A stretch of DNA of 20,576 nt from JANNGC01 sp043758205 (GTDB lineage: Bacteria; Verrucomicrobiota; Verrucomicrobiia; Limisphaerales; SIBH01): the NCBI GenBank assembly GCA_043758205.1, contig JAYVNY010000112.1, forward strand, positions 1 through 20,576. Reading direction: 5' to 3'. Under the pieces are notes generated by a model. The model had not been told where the DNA came from. It was given only the letters and a program-made list of their open reading frames with translations, and did not search any database. Position numbers and translations under genes: made by a program. Of this stretch, positions 1-6,528 are shown one piece after another. The stretch's first letter is position 1, and each line of letters opens with the position of its first letter.

Positions 1-161
1 GGCACCACCGGCACGAGCGTGCGGAGTCCCTTGGTCTGGATGGGTTTTTTCTCGAAGGATGGCGCGCCGAAGACATCGCCACGCACGCGAAAGAGTTCCC
101 CGTCCACCACCTTGGCGTGAAAGATTTCCTGACCCTTTTGGAATCGTCCGATTGCTGCCAT
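1..161 (-). CDS. Fumarylacetoacetate hydrolase family protein, 5' end only
   Basis: The reverse strand opens with ATG at 161 and stays open to the window edge, giving 53 codons. The start reads MAAIGRFQKGQEIFHAKVVD, followed by a short 'RGDVFG' segment and 'TLVPVV' just before the edge. This is the usual start of bacterial FAH-family proteins: a small N-terminal beta domain that includes a 'G..FG' turn, then 'L.PV.P', ahead of the catalytic domain. The catalytic metal-binding residues lie outside the window, so the substrate cannot be told. Family members cleave C-C bonds in acylpyruvates or hydrate or decarboxylate related compounds in catabolism of aromatics. The gene is divergent from the ABC ATPase at 267. 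No Shine-Dalgarno sequence precedes the ATG. The family call rests only on the N-terminal pattern. Confidence 0.6.
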   Translation of the reverse strand, partial: MAAIGRFQKGQEIFHAKVVDGELFRVRGDVFGAPSFEKKPIQTKGLRTLVPVV

Positions 162-266
162 AAAGGACACGGTTTCTAGCAAACGTGAAAAGCCGCTCGC
201 AAGGAGGAATTCGGAAAACGCCAAACCGCTTGCCACTTTCAATCTTCCACCTTCAACCTCCGCGCG

Positions 267-1244
267 ATGCCAGCCATCGAAGTCCAAGGTCTCACGAAAA
301 CCTTCCGCACCTACAAAAAGGAGCCGGGGTTCAAGGGCGCGCTGCGCGGACTCATCAAGCGCCAGTTTGAAAACACCACGGCGGTGAAAGATGTGAGCTT
401 CACCATCGAGCCGGGCGAACTGGTCGGCTTCCTCGGCGCGAACGGCGCGGGCAAAACGACGACGTTGAAAATGCTCGCCGGACTCCTCTACCCCAGCGGC
501 GGCACCGCGCGCGTGCTCGGCCATGTGCCATGGAAACGCGAGGACGCCTACCGCCGCCAGTTTGCGCTGCTGCTCGGGCAGAAGAATCAACTGTGGTGGG
601 ATTTGCCCGCGCGCGAATCACTGGAGCTGAACGGAAAAATTTACGGTATCGCGCCCGAAGCCTTCAAACGCACGGTGGATGAACTCACCGCATTGTTGCA
701 AGTGGGCGACAAGTTAAACGTCATGGTGCGCGAGCTGTCCTTGGGCGAGCGCATGAAGTTCGAGTTGATCGCCGCCCTGCTCCACCAGCCGGAGGTCTTG
801 TTTCTCGACGAGCCGACCATCGGCCTCGATGTCATTTCACAAAAGACGGTGCGCGAATTTCTTCGCGAGTACAACGCCACGCGCGGCACGACCATCGTGC
901 TCACCAGTCATTACATGGTGGACATCGAGGCGCTCTGCAAACGGGTCATCATCATCGACAAAGGCACGCTCTTCTTTGACGGCCAGTTGAGTGCGGTGCT
1001 CGACCGGTTCGCCGATTTCAAACTCATCACCATCCAATGCGCGGTCGGACAAAACTGCCCGCGCGCGGGACTGGAGCGTTTCGGCGAAGTCATTGAACAC
1101 ACCGGCGCGACCGTGAAGTTCAAAGTAAAGCGCGACCGCGTGATTCCGGTGTGCAAGGCGCTGCTCGACGAACTGCCGGTGAACGACATTGATATCCAGG
1201 AAGTGCCCATCGAAGACATCGTGCGCGAAATCTTCGCGCGGTGA
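267..1244 (+). CDS. ABC-2-type transporter ATP-binding protein
   Basis: This 325-residue protein is a single nucleotide-binding domain that would power an ABC-2-type export permease at the inner membrane. Visible motifs are Walker A GANGAGKTT (57-65), Q-loop Gln105, signature LSLGERMK (157-164), Walker B VLFLDEP (177-183) and the H-loop His in LTSHYM (215). A basic insert before the first strand pair ('YKKEPGFKGALRGLIKR', 16-32) and a ~90-residue C-terminal extension fit the family of long exporter ATPases related to daunorubicin-type ABC proteins (COG4586-like). Such genes normally sit beside two ABC-2 permease genes, but here the next genes belong to a different, sugar-type ABC system and the upstream gene is divergent and unrelated. 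Either the partners are elsewhere or the operon was broken. ATG at 267 has no Shine-Dalgarno. The ATPase call is certain; the substrate is unknown. Confidence 0.9.
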   Translation: MPAIEVQGLTKTFRTYKKEPGFKGALRGLIKRQFENTTAVKDVSFTIEPGELVGFLGANGAGKTTTLKMLAGLLYPSGGTARVLGHVPWKREDAYRRQFALLLGQKNQLWWDLPARESLELNGKIYGIAPEAFKRTVDELTALLQVGDKLNVMVRELSLGERMKFELIAALLHQPEVLFLDEPTIGLDVISQKTVREFLREYNATRGTTIVLTSHYMVDIEALCKRVIIIDKGTLFFDGQLSAVLDRFADFKLITIQCAVGQNCPRAGLERFGEVIEHTGATVKFKVKRDRVIPVCKALLDELPVNDIDIQEVPIEDIVREIFAR

Positions 1245-1306
1245 GTGTGGCAAACCGGAGGCCCGTGAGCGCATGTCCGCCATCCGCTTCGGGGATTGCG
1301 GAGAGA

Positions 1307-1406
1307 AACACGAGGCTGAAAGCCTCGTAACTTGCCGACAAGAATGTCGGCGCGACGTAACGCCGGCTTTCCAGCCGGCAGGTTACGAGGCTTTCAGCCT
1401 CGTGTT
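1307..1406. repeat. Composite palindromic repeat, four hairpins
   Basis: Two 25-base arms, 1307-1331 and 1382-1406, are perfect reverse complements. Each arm is itself a hairpin with a 7-bp stem (CGAGGCT/AGCCTCG). Between the arms are two more hairpins: GCCGACA-AGAA-TGTCGGC (1334-1351) and GCCGGCT-TTCC-AGCCGGC (1362-1379). The whole unit fills most of the gap between the two ABC ATPase genes. It resembles REP/MITE-like intergenic elements and shares the GGCTTTCCAGCC core with the repeat at 4333-4433. It could fold in RNA and affect transcript stability or end transcription, but there is no T-tract. Confidence 0.85.
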
Positions 1407-1492
1407 AGCGGATGGAGAGATACGCCCGCCGCCTGCCGTTGCAACTTTACTCTTCGCCCCGACCGGCCCTTCGCCTAAAACCCGCGCGCACC

Positions 1493-3118
1493 ATGCTTCC
1501 CCGTCTGCAAATGTCCGGCGTGCAAAAGGCGTTCGGCGCCACCCGCGCACTCAAGAACGTCTCCTTCTCCGTCGCGCCCGGCGAAGTCCACGCGCTCATC
1601 GGCGAGAACGGCGCGGGCAAAAGCACGCTGATGAAAATTCTCAGCGGCGCGTATCGCGCGGACGCCGGGAACATCGTGATTGATGGCCAACCCTTCCAGC
1701 CGGAGAACCCCCACCACGCGCGCCGCAGCGGCATCGCGATGATTTATCAGGAACTCACGCTCGCGCCGCATCTCAGCGTGGAGGAAAATATTTTGCTCGG
1801 TGCGGAGCCGGCCAGCTTCGGCTGGCTCAACCGCGCCAAGCGCCGCGAGCTTGCGCGCCGCGCCCTGGCGGAGTTGCACAACGAGTCCATCGCACCCGCT
1901 GCCATCGTCGGTTCCCTGTCCGTCGCGCAAAAACAACTCGTGGAAATCGCACGCGCACTCATCAGCGAACCGAAGGTTCTTGTGATGGACGAACCGACGA
2001 GCAGCCTCGCGCAAGCGGACACGGAGAATCTGTTTCGCGTCGTCGAGCGATTGAGCGCGCGCGGCGTGAGCATCATTTACATCAGCCACTTCCTCGAAGA
2101 ATGCCAGCGCCTCTGCCAGCGCTACACCGTGCTGCGGGATGGCGAAAGCGTGGCGTCGGGAGAGATGCTTGGCGGGCAAGTGGGACAGCCGCCCCCGGCG
2201 GTCAGAGTCCTGCCAGCGCCCCCGCTTGCAGAACACCAAGCGGGGACGCTTGGTGGACTAACGACTGGCGAGGGCGCCCGTCCCACTAACGAACAGCAGC
2301 GTGCGCAACTCACCGAGATCATCCGCGCGATGGTGGGGCGCGAGCTTTCAGAAATTTATCCGCGCACGCCGCATCAACTCGGCTCGTCCGTGCTGGAGTT
2401 GAAAAATATTTCCGCCGAACCCAAACCGTGCTCCGTCACGCTCAACCTGCGCGCCGGGGAAATTCTCGGCCTCGCTGGTCTGGTCGGCGCAGGCCGCACT
2501 GAGACGCTGCGCGCGCTGTTCGGATTGGATCGCATTCGCGACGGCGTGGTCATCCTCCACGGAAACGAGCGCACTCACGGAACGCCGGCCAGCCGTTTGG
2601 AAGACGGACTCGGGCTGTTGAGCGAGAACCGCAAGGAGGAAGGATTGATGCTGAACCGTTCACTCGCCGACAATTTGACCGTGACCAACTTTGGCTCCGT
2701 CGCCAGCGCGGGATTCGTCAGCGTCAGCCGCCAGCGTCAAACAACTCAGCGTTGGATGGAAAAACTTCAGGTCAAAGCCCGTGACGCCGCGCAGCCCATC
2801 GGCGAACTCTCCGGCGGCAACCAGCAGAAGATCGCCCTCGGCCGCCTGCTCCATCACGACGCGAAGATTTTCCTCCTCGACGAACCGACGCGCGGCATTG
2901 ATGTCGGCAGCAAGGCGCAGATTTACCGACTCATCGGCGAACTCGCCGCGCAGGGGAAATCCGTGATCTTCGTCAGCTCGTATCTGCCCGAACTGCTCGG
3001 CGTCTGCGACACCATCGGCGTGATGTGCCGCGGGGTGCTGAGTGACGTGAAGCCGGTGAGCGAATGGACCGAACACAGCCTCATCGCGACGGCCGTGGGA
3101 AGTGAGGCGGCGGCATGA
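1493..3118 (+). CDS. Sugar ABC importer ATP-binding protein (RbsA/MglA-like)
   Basis: This 541-residue protein has two fused nucleotide-binding domains, as in CUT2-type importers for ribose, galactose or xylose. Domain 1 has GENGAGKST (37-45), signature LSVAQKQ (142-148), Walker B VLVMDEPTS (162-170) and H-loop His199. Domain 2 has the degenerate P-loop GLVGAGRTE (329-337), signature LSGGNQQK (439-446), Walker B IFLLDEPTRGID (459-470) and 'VSSYLPE' with Ser where His is usual; both degeneracies are normal for this family. Residues ~228-266 are a Gly/Pro-rich insert coinciding with an inverted DNA repeat; without it the length is near the family's usual ~500. I chose ATG 1493 because homology starts there; an in-frame ATG at 1412 would add 27 unlike residues, and 1511 is also possible. 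The permease at 3292 is the likely partner. No binding-protein gene is visible, so the sugar is unknown. Confidence 0.93.
   Translation: MLPRLQMSGVQKAFGATRALKNVSFSVAPGEVHALIGENGAGKSTLMKILSGAYRADAGNIVIDGQPFQPENPHHARRSGIAMIYQELTLAPHLSVEENILLGAEPASFGWLNRAKRRELARRALAELHNESIAPAAIVGSLSVAQKQLVEIARALISEPKVLVMDEPTSSLAQADTENLFRVVERLSARGVSIIYISHFLEECQRLCQRYTVLRDGESVASGEMLGGQVGQPPPAVRVLPAPPLAEHQAGTLGGLTTGEGARPTNEQQRAQLTEIIRAMVGRELSEIYPRTPHQLGSSVLELKNISAEPKPCSVTLNLRAGEILGLAGLVGAGRTETLRALFGLDRIRDGVVILHGNERTHGTPASRLEDGLGLLSENRKEEGLMLNRSLADNLTVTNFGSVASAGFVSVSRQRQTTQRWMEKLQVKARDAAQPIGELSGGNQQKIALGRLLHHDAKIFLLDEPTRGIDVGSKAQIYRLIGELAAQGKSVIFVSSYLPELLGVCDTIGVMCRGVLSDVKPVSEWTEHSLIATAVGSEAAA
2179..2287. repeat. 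Palindromic repeat embedded in the sugar ABC ATPase gene
   Basis: The outer arms AGTGGGACAGCCGCCC (2179-2194) and GGGCGCCCGTCCCACT (2272-2287) are inverted copies matching at 14 of 16 positions. Inside is a perfect 9-bp stem, CCCCGCTTG (2220-2228) with CAAGCGGGG (2237-2245). The segment is translated without a stop as part of the host protein (about residues 230-265), exactly where the protein exceeds its family length, between the first ATPase domain and the 'IIRAMVGREL' segment that normally follows it closely. I infer insertion of an intergenic-type repeat into the gene. Confidence 0.75.
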
Positions 3119-3150
3119 TGGCGCACAGTCATCTTCAAGAACCCATCGTC

Positions 3151-3253
3151 GGTAGGGCGTCGCGCTCCGCGCGCGCCGGGTTGAGGCGTAAGAATTTATT
3201 GATGCGAGCCGCCGATCCGTGGCCAGGCGCGCGCGGAGCGACGACGCCCTACC
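3151..3253. repeat. Inverted repeat pair in ABC ATPase-permease gap
   Basis: The left arm at 3151-3177 begins GGTAGGGCGTC and ends CGCGCGCGCC. The right arm at 3226-3253 is its reverse complement apart from about one inserted base. They enclose ~48 bases and sit in the 173-base gap between the importer ATPase stop and the permease start. It is probably a mobile or REP-like element that has landed within an operon. It could act as a partial terminator or stability element between atpase and permease mRNA, but lacks a T-tract. Confidence 0.8.
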
Positions 3254-3291
3254 GGTCACGGAAATCGTTATACCCTCAGTAATTTTCGCGC

Positions 3292-4266
3292 ATGAAATCA
3301 CTTTCCTTCCGCAAACTCTTCACCGTGCTCGGCCCATTCCTCGGCTTGGCGTTCGTCATTGGAATTTTCTCCGTCAAGCCCGAGGTGCGCGAGGTCTTCC
3401 TGACCGGCGGCAATTTCAAAATCATTTTCACGCAGACCGTCATCGTCGCCATCGGCGCGCTGGGCATGACCCTGATCATCGTCAGCGGCGGCATTGATCT
3501 CAGCGTTGGCTCGGTCGTGGCGTTCACCAGTGTGGTCGGGGCGAAACTGCTCTCGCTCCCACAGCCGTGGGGAGTGCCGGGCGTGATCGCGGCGACGGTC
3601 GGTGCGGGCGCCCTCGTCGGCGCGATCAACGGCTCGCTCATCGCGGGGTTTCGCATGATGCCTTTCATCGTCACGCTCGGAATGATGGGCGTGGCGCGCG
3701 GCGCGGCGAAGTGGCTGGGCGACAGCCAGACGGTGAACTACGACGAGAAGGCGGCAGTGAACTCGATCATGGCGCTGGACGAGCCGTTCAAATTTCTGCC
3801 CCTGCCGATCGGCGTGTGGGTCGCCATCGCGCTGGCGGTGGTCGTGGCGGTGTTGCTGCGGCAGACGGTTTTTGGCCGCTACATTTTTGCCATCGGTTCC
3901 AACGAAGCCACCGCGCGGCTCTGCGGCATCCGCGTGCGGATGCAGAAGGTGTGCATCTACTCGCTGGCGGGATTGCTCTTCGGGGTCGCGGGTCTGATGC
4001 AGCTCTCGCGGCTCACGCAGGGCGATCCGACGGTGGCCATCGGGTTGGAGTTGGACATCATCGCCGCCGTCGTCATTGGTGGCGCGAGTTTAAGCGGCGG
4101 CACCGGGAGCATTCTCGGATCGATGATTGGGGCGGTGATCATGGCCGTGCTGCGCAACGGCTCGAACCAGATGGGCTGGCCGACTTACACGCAGGAAATC
4201 ATCATCGGCATTGTGATCGTACTGGCGGTGGCGCTGGACAAGTTCCGGCAGAACAAGGCGGCGTGA
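3292..4266 (+). CDS. Sugar ABC importer permease (RbsC-like)
   Basis: This 324-residue, strongly hydrophobic protein is the membrane channel of a CUT2-type sugar importer. Family hallmarks include GGIDLSVGSV (66-75) after the second membrane segment, 'MPFIVTLGMMGVARG' (123-137), the cytoplasmic coupling segment 'GSNEATARLCGIRV' and, near the C-terminus, 'GGASLSGGTGSILGS'. About eight to ten membrane helices can be read, and the length matches RbsC proteins. It follows the ATPase gene by 173 bases, a gap largely taken up by an inverted repeat, and is most likely its functional partner. The ATG at 3292 is preceded by an A/T-rich stretch but no Shine-Dalgarno. The substrate cannot be told. No binding protein follows; the next gene is convergent. 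Confidence 0.93.
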   Translation: MKSLSFRKLFTVLGPFLGLAFVIGIFSVKPEVREVFLTGGNFKIIFTQTVIVAIGALGMTLIIVSGGIDLSVGSVVAFTSVVGAKLLSLPQPWGVPGVIAATVGAGALVGAINGSLIAGFRMMPFIVTLGMMGVARGAAKWLGDSQTVNYDEKAAVNSIMALDEPFKFLPLPIGVWVAIALAVVVAVLLRQTVFGRYIFAIGSNEATARLCGIRVRMQKVCIYSLAGLLFGVAGLMQLSRLTQGDPTVAIGLELDIIAAVVIGGASLSGGTGSILGSMIGAVIMAVLRNGSNQMGWPTYTQEIIIGIVIVLAVALDKFRQNKAA

Positions 4267-4332
4267 GAATTTGTTGACCGCTGATAATGCGAATTTACGC
4301 GGATGAAGAGCGGCGGCCGGCCCGCCCACGGA

Positions 4333-4433
4333 GCGCGGGCTTTCCAGCCCGCAGCAAGTTAAAAAAGGCAACCGTCTCCGCCTCGCCCGCCCTTTTCGTC
4401 GTTGAACATGGCTGCGGGCTGGAAAGCCCGCGC
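4333..4433. repeat. Inverted repeat pair between permease and nuclease genes
   Basis: The 23-base arms at 4333-4355 and 4411-4433 are perfect reverse complements. Each arm folds by itself (GCGGGCT-TTCC-AGCCCGC). The unit lies in the gap between two convergent genes and ends four bases before the nuclease stop codon, so it may serve both transcripts as a 3' structure. The core GGCTTTCCAGCC is shared with 1364-1376, while the flanking stem bases differ in a paired way (CCGG there, CGGG here). Confidence 0.85.
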
Positions 4434-4437
4434 CCCG

Positions 4438-5448
4438 TTACTCTTTCTGATTTTTCCGCCGCGTGAGTTCGCCCCTAAGGTAGGTGTCCATAGGCGCGCT
4501 TTGCCAGGCGGTGAACCACAGGTCGCCGAGAAATTGGCCGCCCTTGATCAACTGACCGCCGATGAATTCTTTCCCTTCCACCACTTCGCCTTTGTTCGGG
4601 GAAAGCTTTCCATCGCGGTCCATCGCGTAGGTCTTCTCGACGAGCGCGTGCTGCTCCAAGATGAAGGCGAACGAATCCTCGAACACTCCCCGCCCCGCCG
4701 TGGTCACGCCGCCGATCAATTTCGCGCCGCGCACTTTCGGCTGGAGCTGCTCGAACTTCATTTCCGTGCGGCGGATGAAGCCGCCATCAATCCACGAGTG
4801 AATCGTCTTGTTCGTGTTGTAGCGGTTCGGGTTTGGCCCGACCCAGCCGTTGAAATGTTTCGTGGTGTGGAGCGGCTGCGACGAGTCGCCCGCGAAGTGG
4901 CCCATCACGCCCATCAGGTAGATGATGTTGTCCTTGGCGTTCGAGATTTCCTCGGGCGTGCCGCCGAATTGCTCGAAGGTTTTGAGATAGGAGAAGGCGG
5001 ATTCCAGTTTCAAGAACTGCTCGTTCAACGCCCACGGCAACATGCCGATCAGGTCGCGCGTGTGGTCGGTGTTCTTCGTCTGGTCAATCGGCGTGAATTT
5101 CTCTGGGTGATTCTCGCGCGCGGATTTGAGCTGCGTGATGAAATCGTAGCGGAAAGGACTCGCGGTCTTCGGCGTCAGTCCCAGCGGCTCCAGGTCTTCA
5201 ATGTCGAAGTAATGCTCCTGCTTGTGTGCGTGGTTGAAAGTCTGGCCGGTGGAATTGCGCCAGCGATCCGGCTCACCACTAAGAAAGGCGATGCGCTCGG
5301 CGGTGGCGGGCGCATTCACGGCGATGGGGAAATTAGTGGGCAACGACGCGATGGCGAGCTTGTTGACGATACGATGGCCTTCGTAATCCCACGCGCGCAG
5401 CGGGGTGATGGCAGCCAGCAGGGCGAAGAGGGTGAGCAAAACTTTCAT
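4438..5448 (-). CDS. Secreted S1/P1 family nuclease
   Basis: The 336-residue protein has a signal peptide (MKVLLTLFALLAAITPLRA) and the mature chain would begin at Trp20. This matters because the S1/P1 fold uses its N-terminal Trp as a zinc ligand. All other expected ligands of the trinuclear zinc site are present in order: His25 (WDYEGH), Asp61 (EPDRW), His79 (EHYFD), His184 and Asp188 (GHFAGD), His194 (QPLH), His217 and Asp221 (IHSWID). It should be an active zinc nuclease that cuts single-stranded DNA and RNA outside the cytoplasm, perhaps for phosphate or nucleotide scavenging. I placed the start at 5448 because the signal peptide begins there; 30 more in-frame upstream codons have no signal character. 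It is divergent from the deacetylase gene. The sequence shows no specific regulator. Confidence 0.93.
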   Translation of the reverse strand: MKVLLTLFALLAAITPLRAWDYEGHRIVNKLAIASLPTNFPIAVNAPATAERIAFLSGEPDRWRNSTGQTFNHAHKQEHYFDIEDLEPLGLTPKTASPFRYDFITQLKSARENHPEKFTPIDQTKNTDHTRDLIGMLPWALNEQFLKLESAFSYLKTFEQFGGTPEEISNAKDNIIYLMGVMGHFAGDSSQPLHTTKHFNGWVGPNPNRYNTNKTIHSWIDGGFIRRTEMKFEQLQPKVRGAKLIGGVTTAGRGVFEDSFAFILEQHALVEKTYAMDRDGKLSPNKGEVVEGKEFIGGQLIKGGQFLGDLWFTAWQSAPMDTYLRGELTRRKNQKE

Positions 5449-5532
5449 AACTAGGCAGACAGTGAACGAGGCGGGCGTATTCGTGAAGATCATTGTTTTC
5501 ATGGGGGACATGACGCGCGTGGGGTGCAGAGT

Positions 5533-5559
5533 TTGCAAAAATCCTGGCTCCGCTAAACT
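5533..5559 (+). promoter_or_regulatory. Candidate housekeeping promoter for the deacetylase gene
   Basis: TTGCAA (5533-5538) and TAAACT (5554-5559) are 15 bases apart, a little short of the usual 17. Transcription would begin at or next to the ATG at 5565, implying a nearly leaderless mRNA, which would agree with the missing Shine-Dalgarno sequence. This is a pattern match only. Confidence 0.25.
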
Positions 5560-5564
5560 GCGCC

Positions 5565-6431
5565 ATGACCATCATTACCGACGAACGCTGCACGGAGTAT
5601 TTTGCGTCTGGTCATCCAGAACGACCCGCGCGGATCACCGGCACCCTGGCGAAACTCCGCGCGCAGACGGAAATGAAATTGAACTGGGCCGCGCCTGCGA
5701 AGGTGACGGAAGAACAATTGTTGCGCGCCCACTCGAAGCAGCACGTCGCGCAGGTGCGGAACGCGACGGAATCGTTTGACGGCGACACGCCCGCGAATCC
5801 GAAGATTGATGAGCACACCCGGCGCTCGGTGGGCGGCGCACTGCACGCGGCGAAGCTGGCGCGCAAAGGCGAGGCGTCATTCAGTTTGCTACGACCACCC
5901 GGCCACCACGCCACGCGAGATCACGCGATGGGTTTCTGCTACTTCAACTCCATCGCCGTGGCCGCGCTCGACGCGCTCGCGACGGGCGTGCAGCGCGTGG
6001 CCGTGTTCGACTTCGACGTGCATCACGGCAATGGCACCGAGGCGATTTTGAAGGACAAGGCCAACGTGGTGTTCGCTTCGATTCATCAGCACCCCTGTTA
6101 CCCCGGCACCGGCACGGAGGACGTGGGGAAGAACTGTTTCAACTATCCAGTCGCGCCACGGACGCCGCGCGAGGCGTATCGAAAAGTTCTCACGAAGGCG
6201 CTGGAAAGAATTCTCGCGACGAAGCCCGAACTCATCGGCGTGTCGGCGGGCTTCGACGGCTACGCGCGCGATCCGCTCGCGCAGGAGACGCTGGAGGCGG
6301 AGGACTTTTTCTGGCTCGGTGAATCGCTCCGCAAAACCGGCGTGCCGTTTTTCAGCATTCTCGAAGGCGGCTACAGCGATGATTTGCCGGAATTGATTTT
6401 CTCCTATCTCCAAGGCGTGAGCGAGAAATGA
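5565..6431 (+). CDS. Histone deacetylase family amidohydrolase
   Basis: This 288-residue protein has the arginase/deacetylase fold of class II-like bacterial deacetylases and acetylpolyamine amidohydrolases. The active site is complete: the His-His pair in RPPGHHA (His114-His115), zinc ligands Asp151 and His153 (FDFDVHHGNGT) and Asp231 (AGFDGYARDP), and the catalytic Tyr270 in EGGY. The N-terminal 'HPERPARI' is the usual family opening. It should remove acetyl or related acyl groups from lysine, polyamine or another amine in the cytoplasm; the true substrate is not predictable. It is shorter than eukaryotic enzymes but normal for bacteria. It stands alone: the nuclease is divergent, and Der follows after 97 bases. 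Confidence 0.93.
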   Translation: MTIITDERCTEYFASGHPERPARITGTLAKLRAQTEMKLNWAAPAKVTEEQLLRAHSKQHVAQVRNATESFDGDTPANPKIDEHTRRSVGGALHAAKLARKGEASFSLLRPPGHHATRDHAMGFCYFNSIAVAALDALATGVQRVAVFDFDVHHGNGTEAILKDKANVVFASIHQHPCYPGTGTEDVGKNCFNYPVAPRTPREAYRKVLTKALERILATKPELIGVSAGFDGYARDPLAQETLEAEDFFWLGESLRKTGVPFFSILEGGYSDDLPELIFSYLQGVSEK

Positions 6432-6528
6432 ACGTGTCACCGGACAGTTGCCAACCCCGCAGCCCGTTCCCGTCCCCCGGCCCATCATTTCTCTTTCGAC
6501 GCCTTGCGTGGTCGGCCATGCTCACGCC

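Noticed and set aside
1412..1492. N-terminal extension of the sugar ABC ATPase from ATG 1412
   Set aside because: The added 27 residues are Arg/Pro-rich and unlike the family, which begins at about the MLPRLQMSGV segment.
2160..2300. Possible frameshift or assembly error in the sugar ABC ATPase
   Set aside because: The frame is continuous and all motifs on both sides are in the same frame; a repeat insertion whose length keeps frame explains the extra residues better.
2475..2520. Degenerate second P-loop (GLVGAGRTE) taken as loss of function
   Set aside because: This form is normal for the second domain of RbsA/MglA-type ATPases.
1307..4433. Repeats considered as a CRISPR array
   Set aside because: They are single, widely spaced inverted pairs with no regular direct repeat-spacer pattern and no cas genes.
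4402..5454. 350-codon plus-strand frame opposite the S1/P1 nuclease
   Set aside because: The minus strand has a signal peptide and all nine zinc ligands; the plus frame has no family features.
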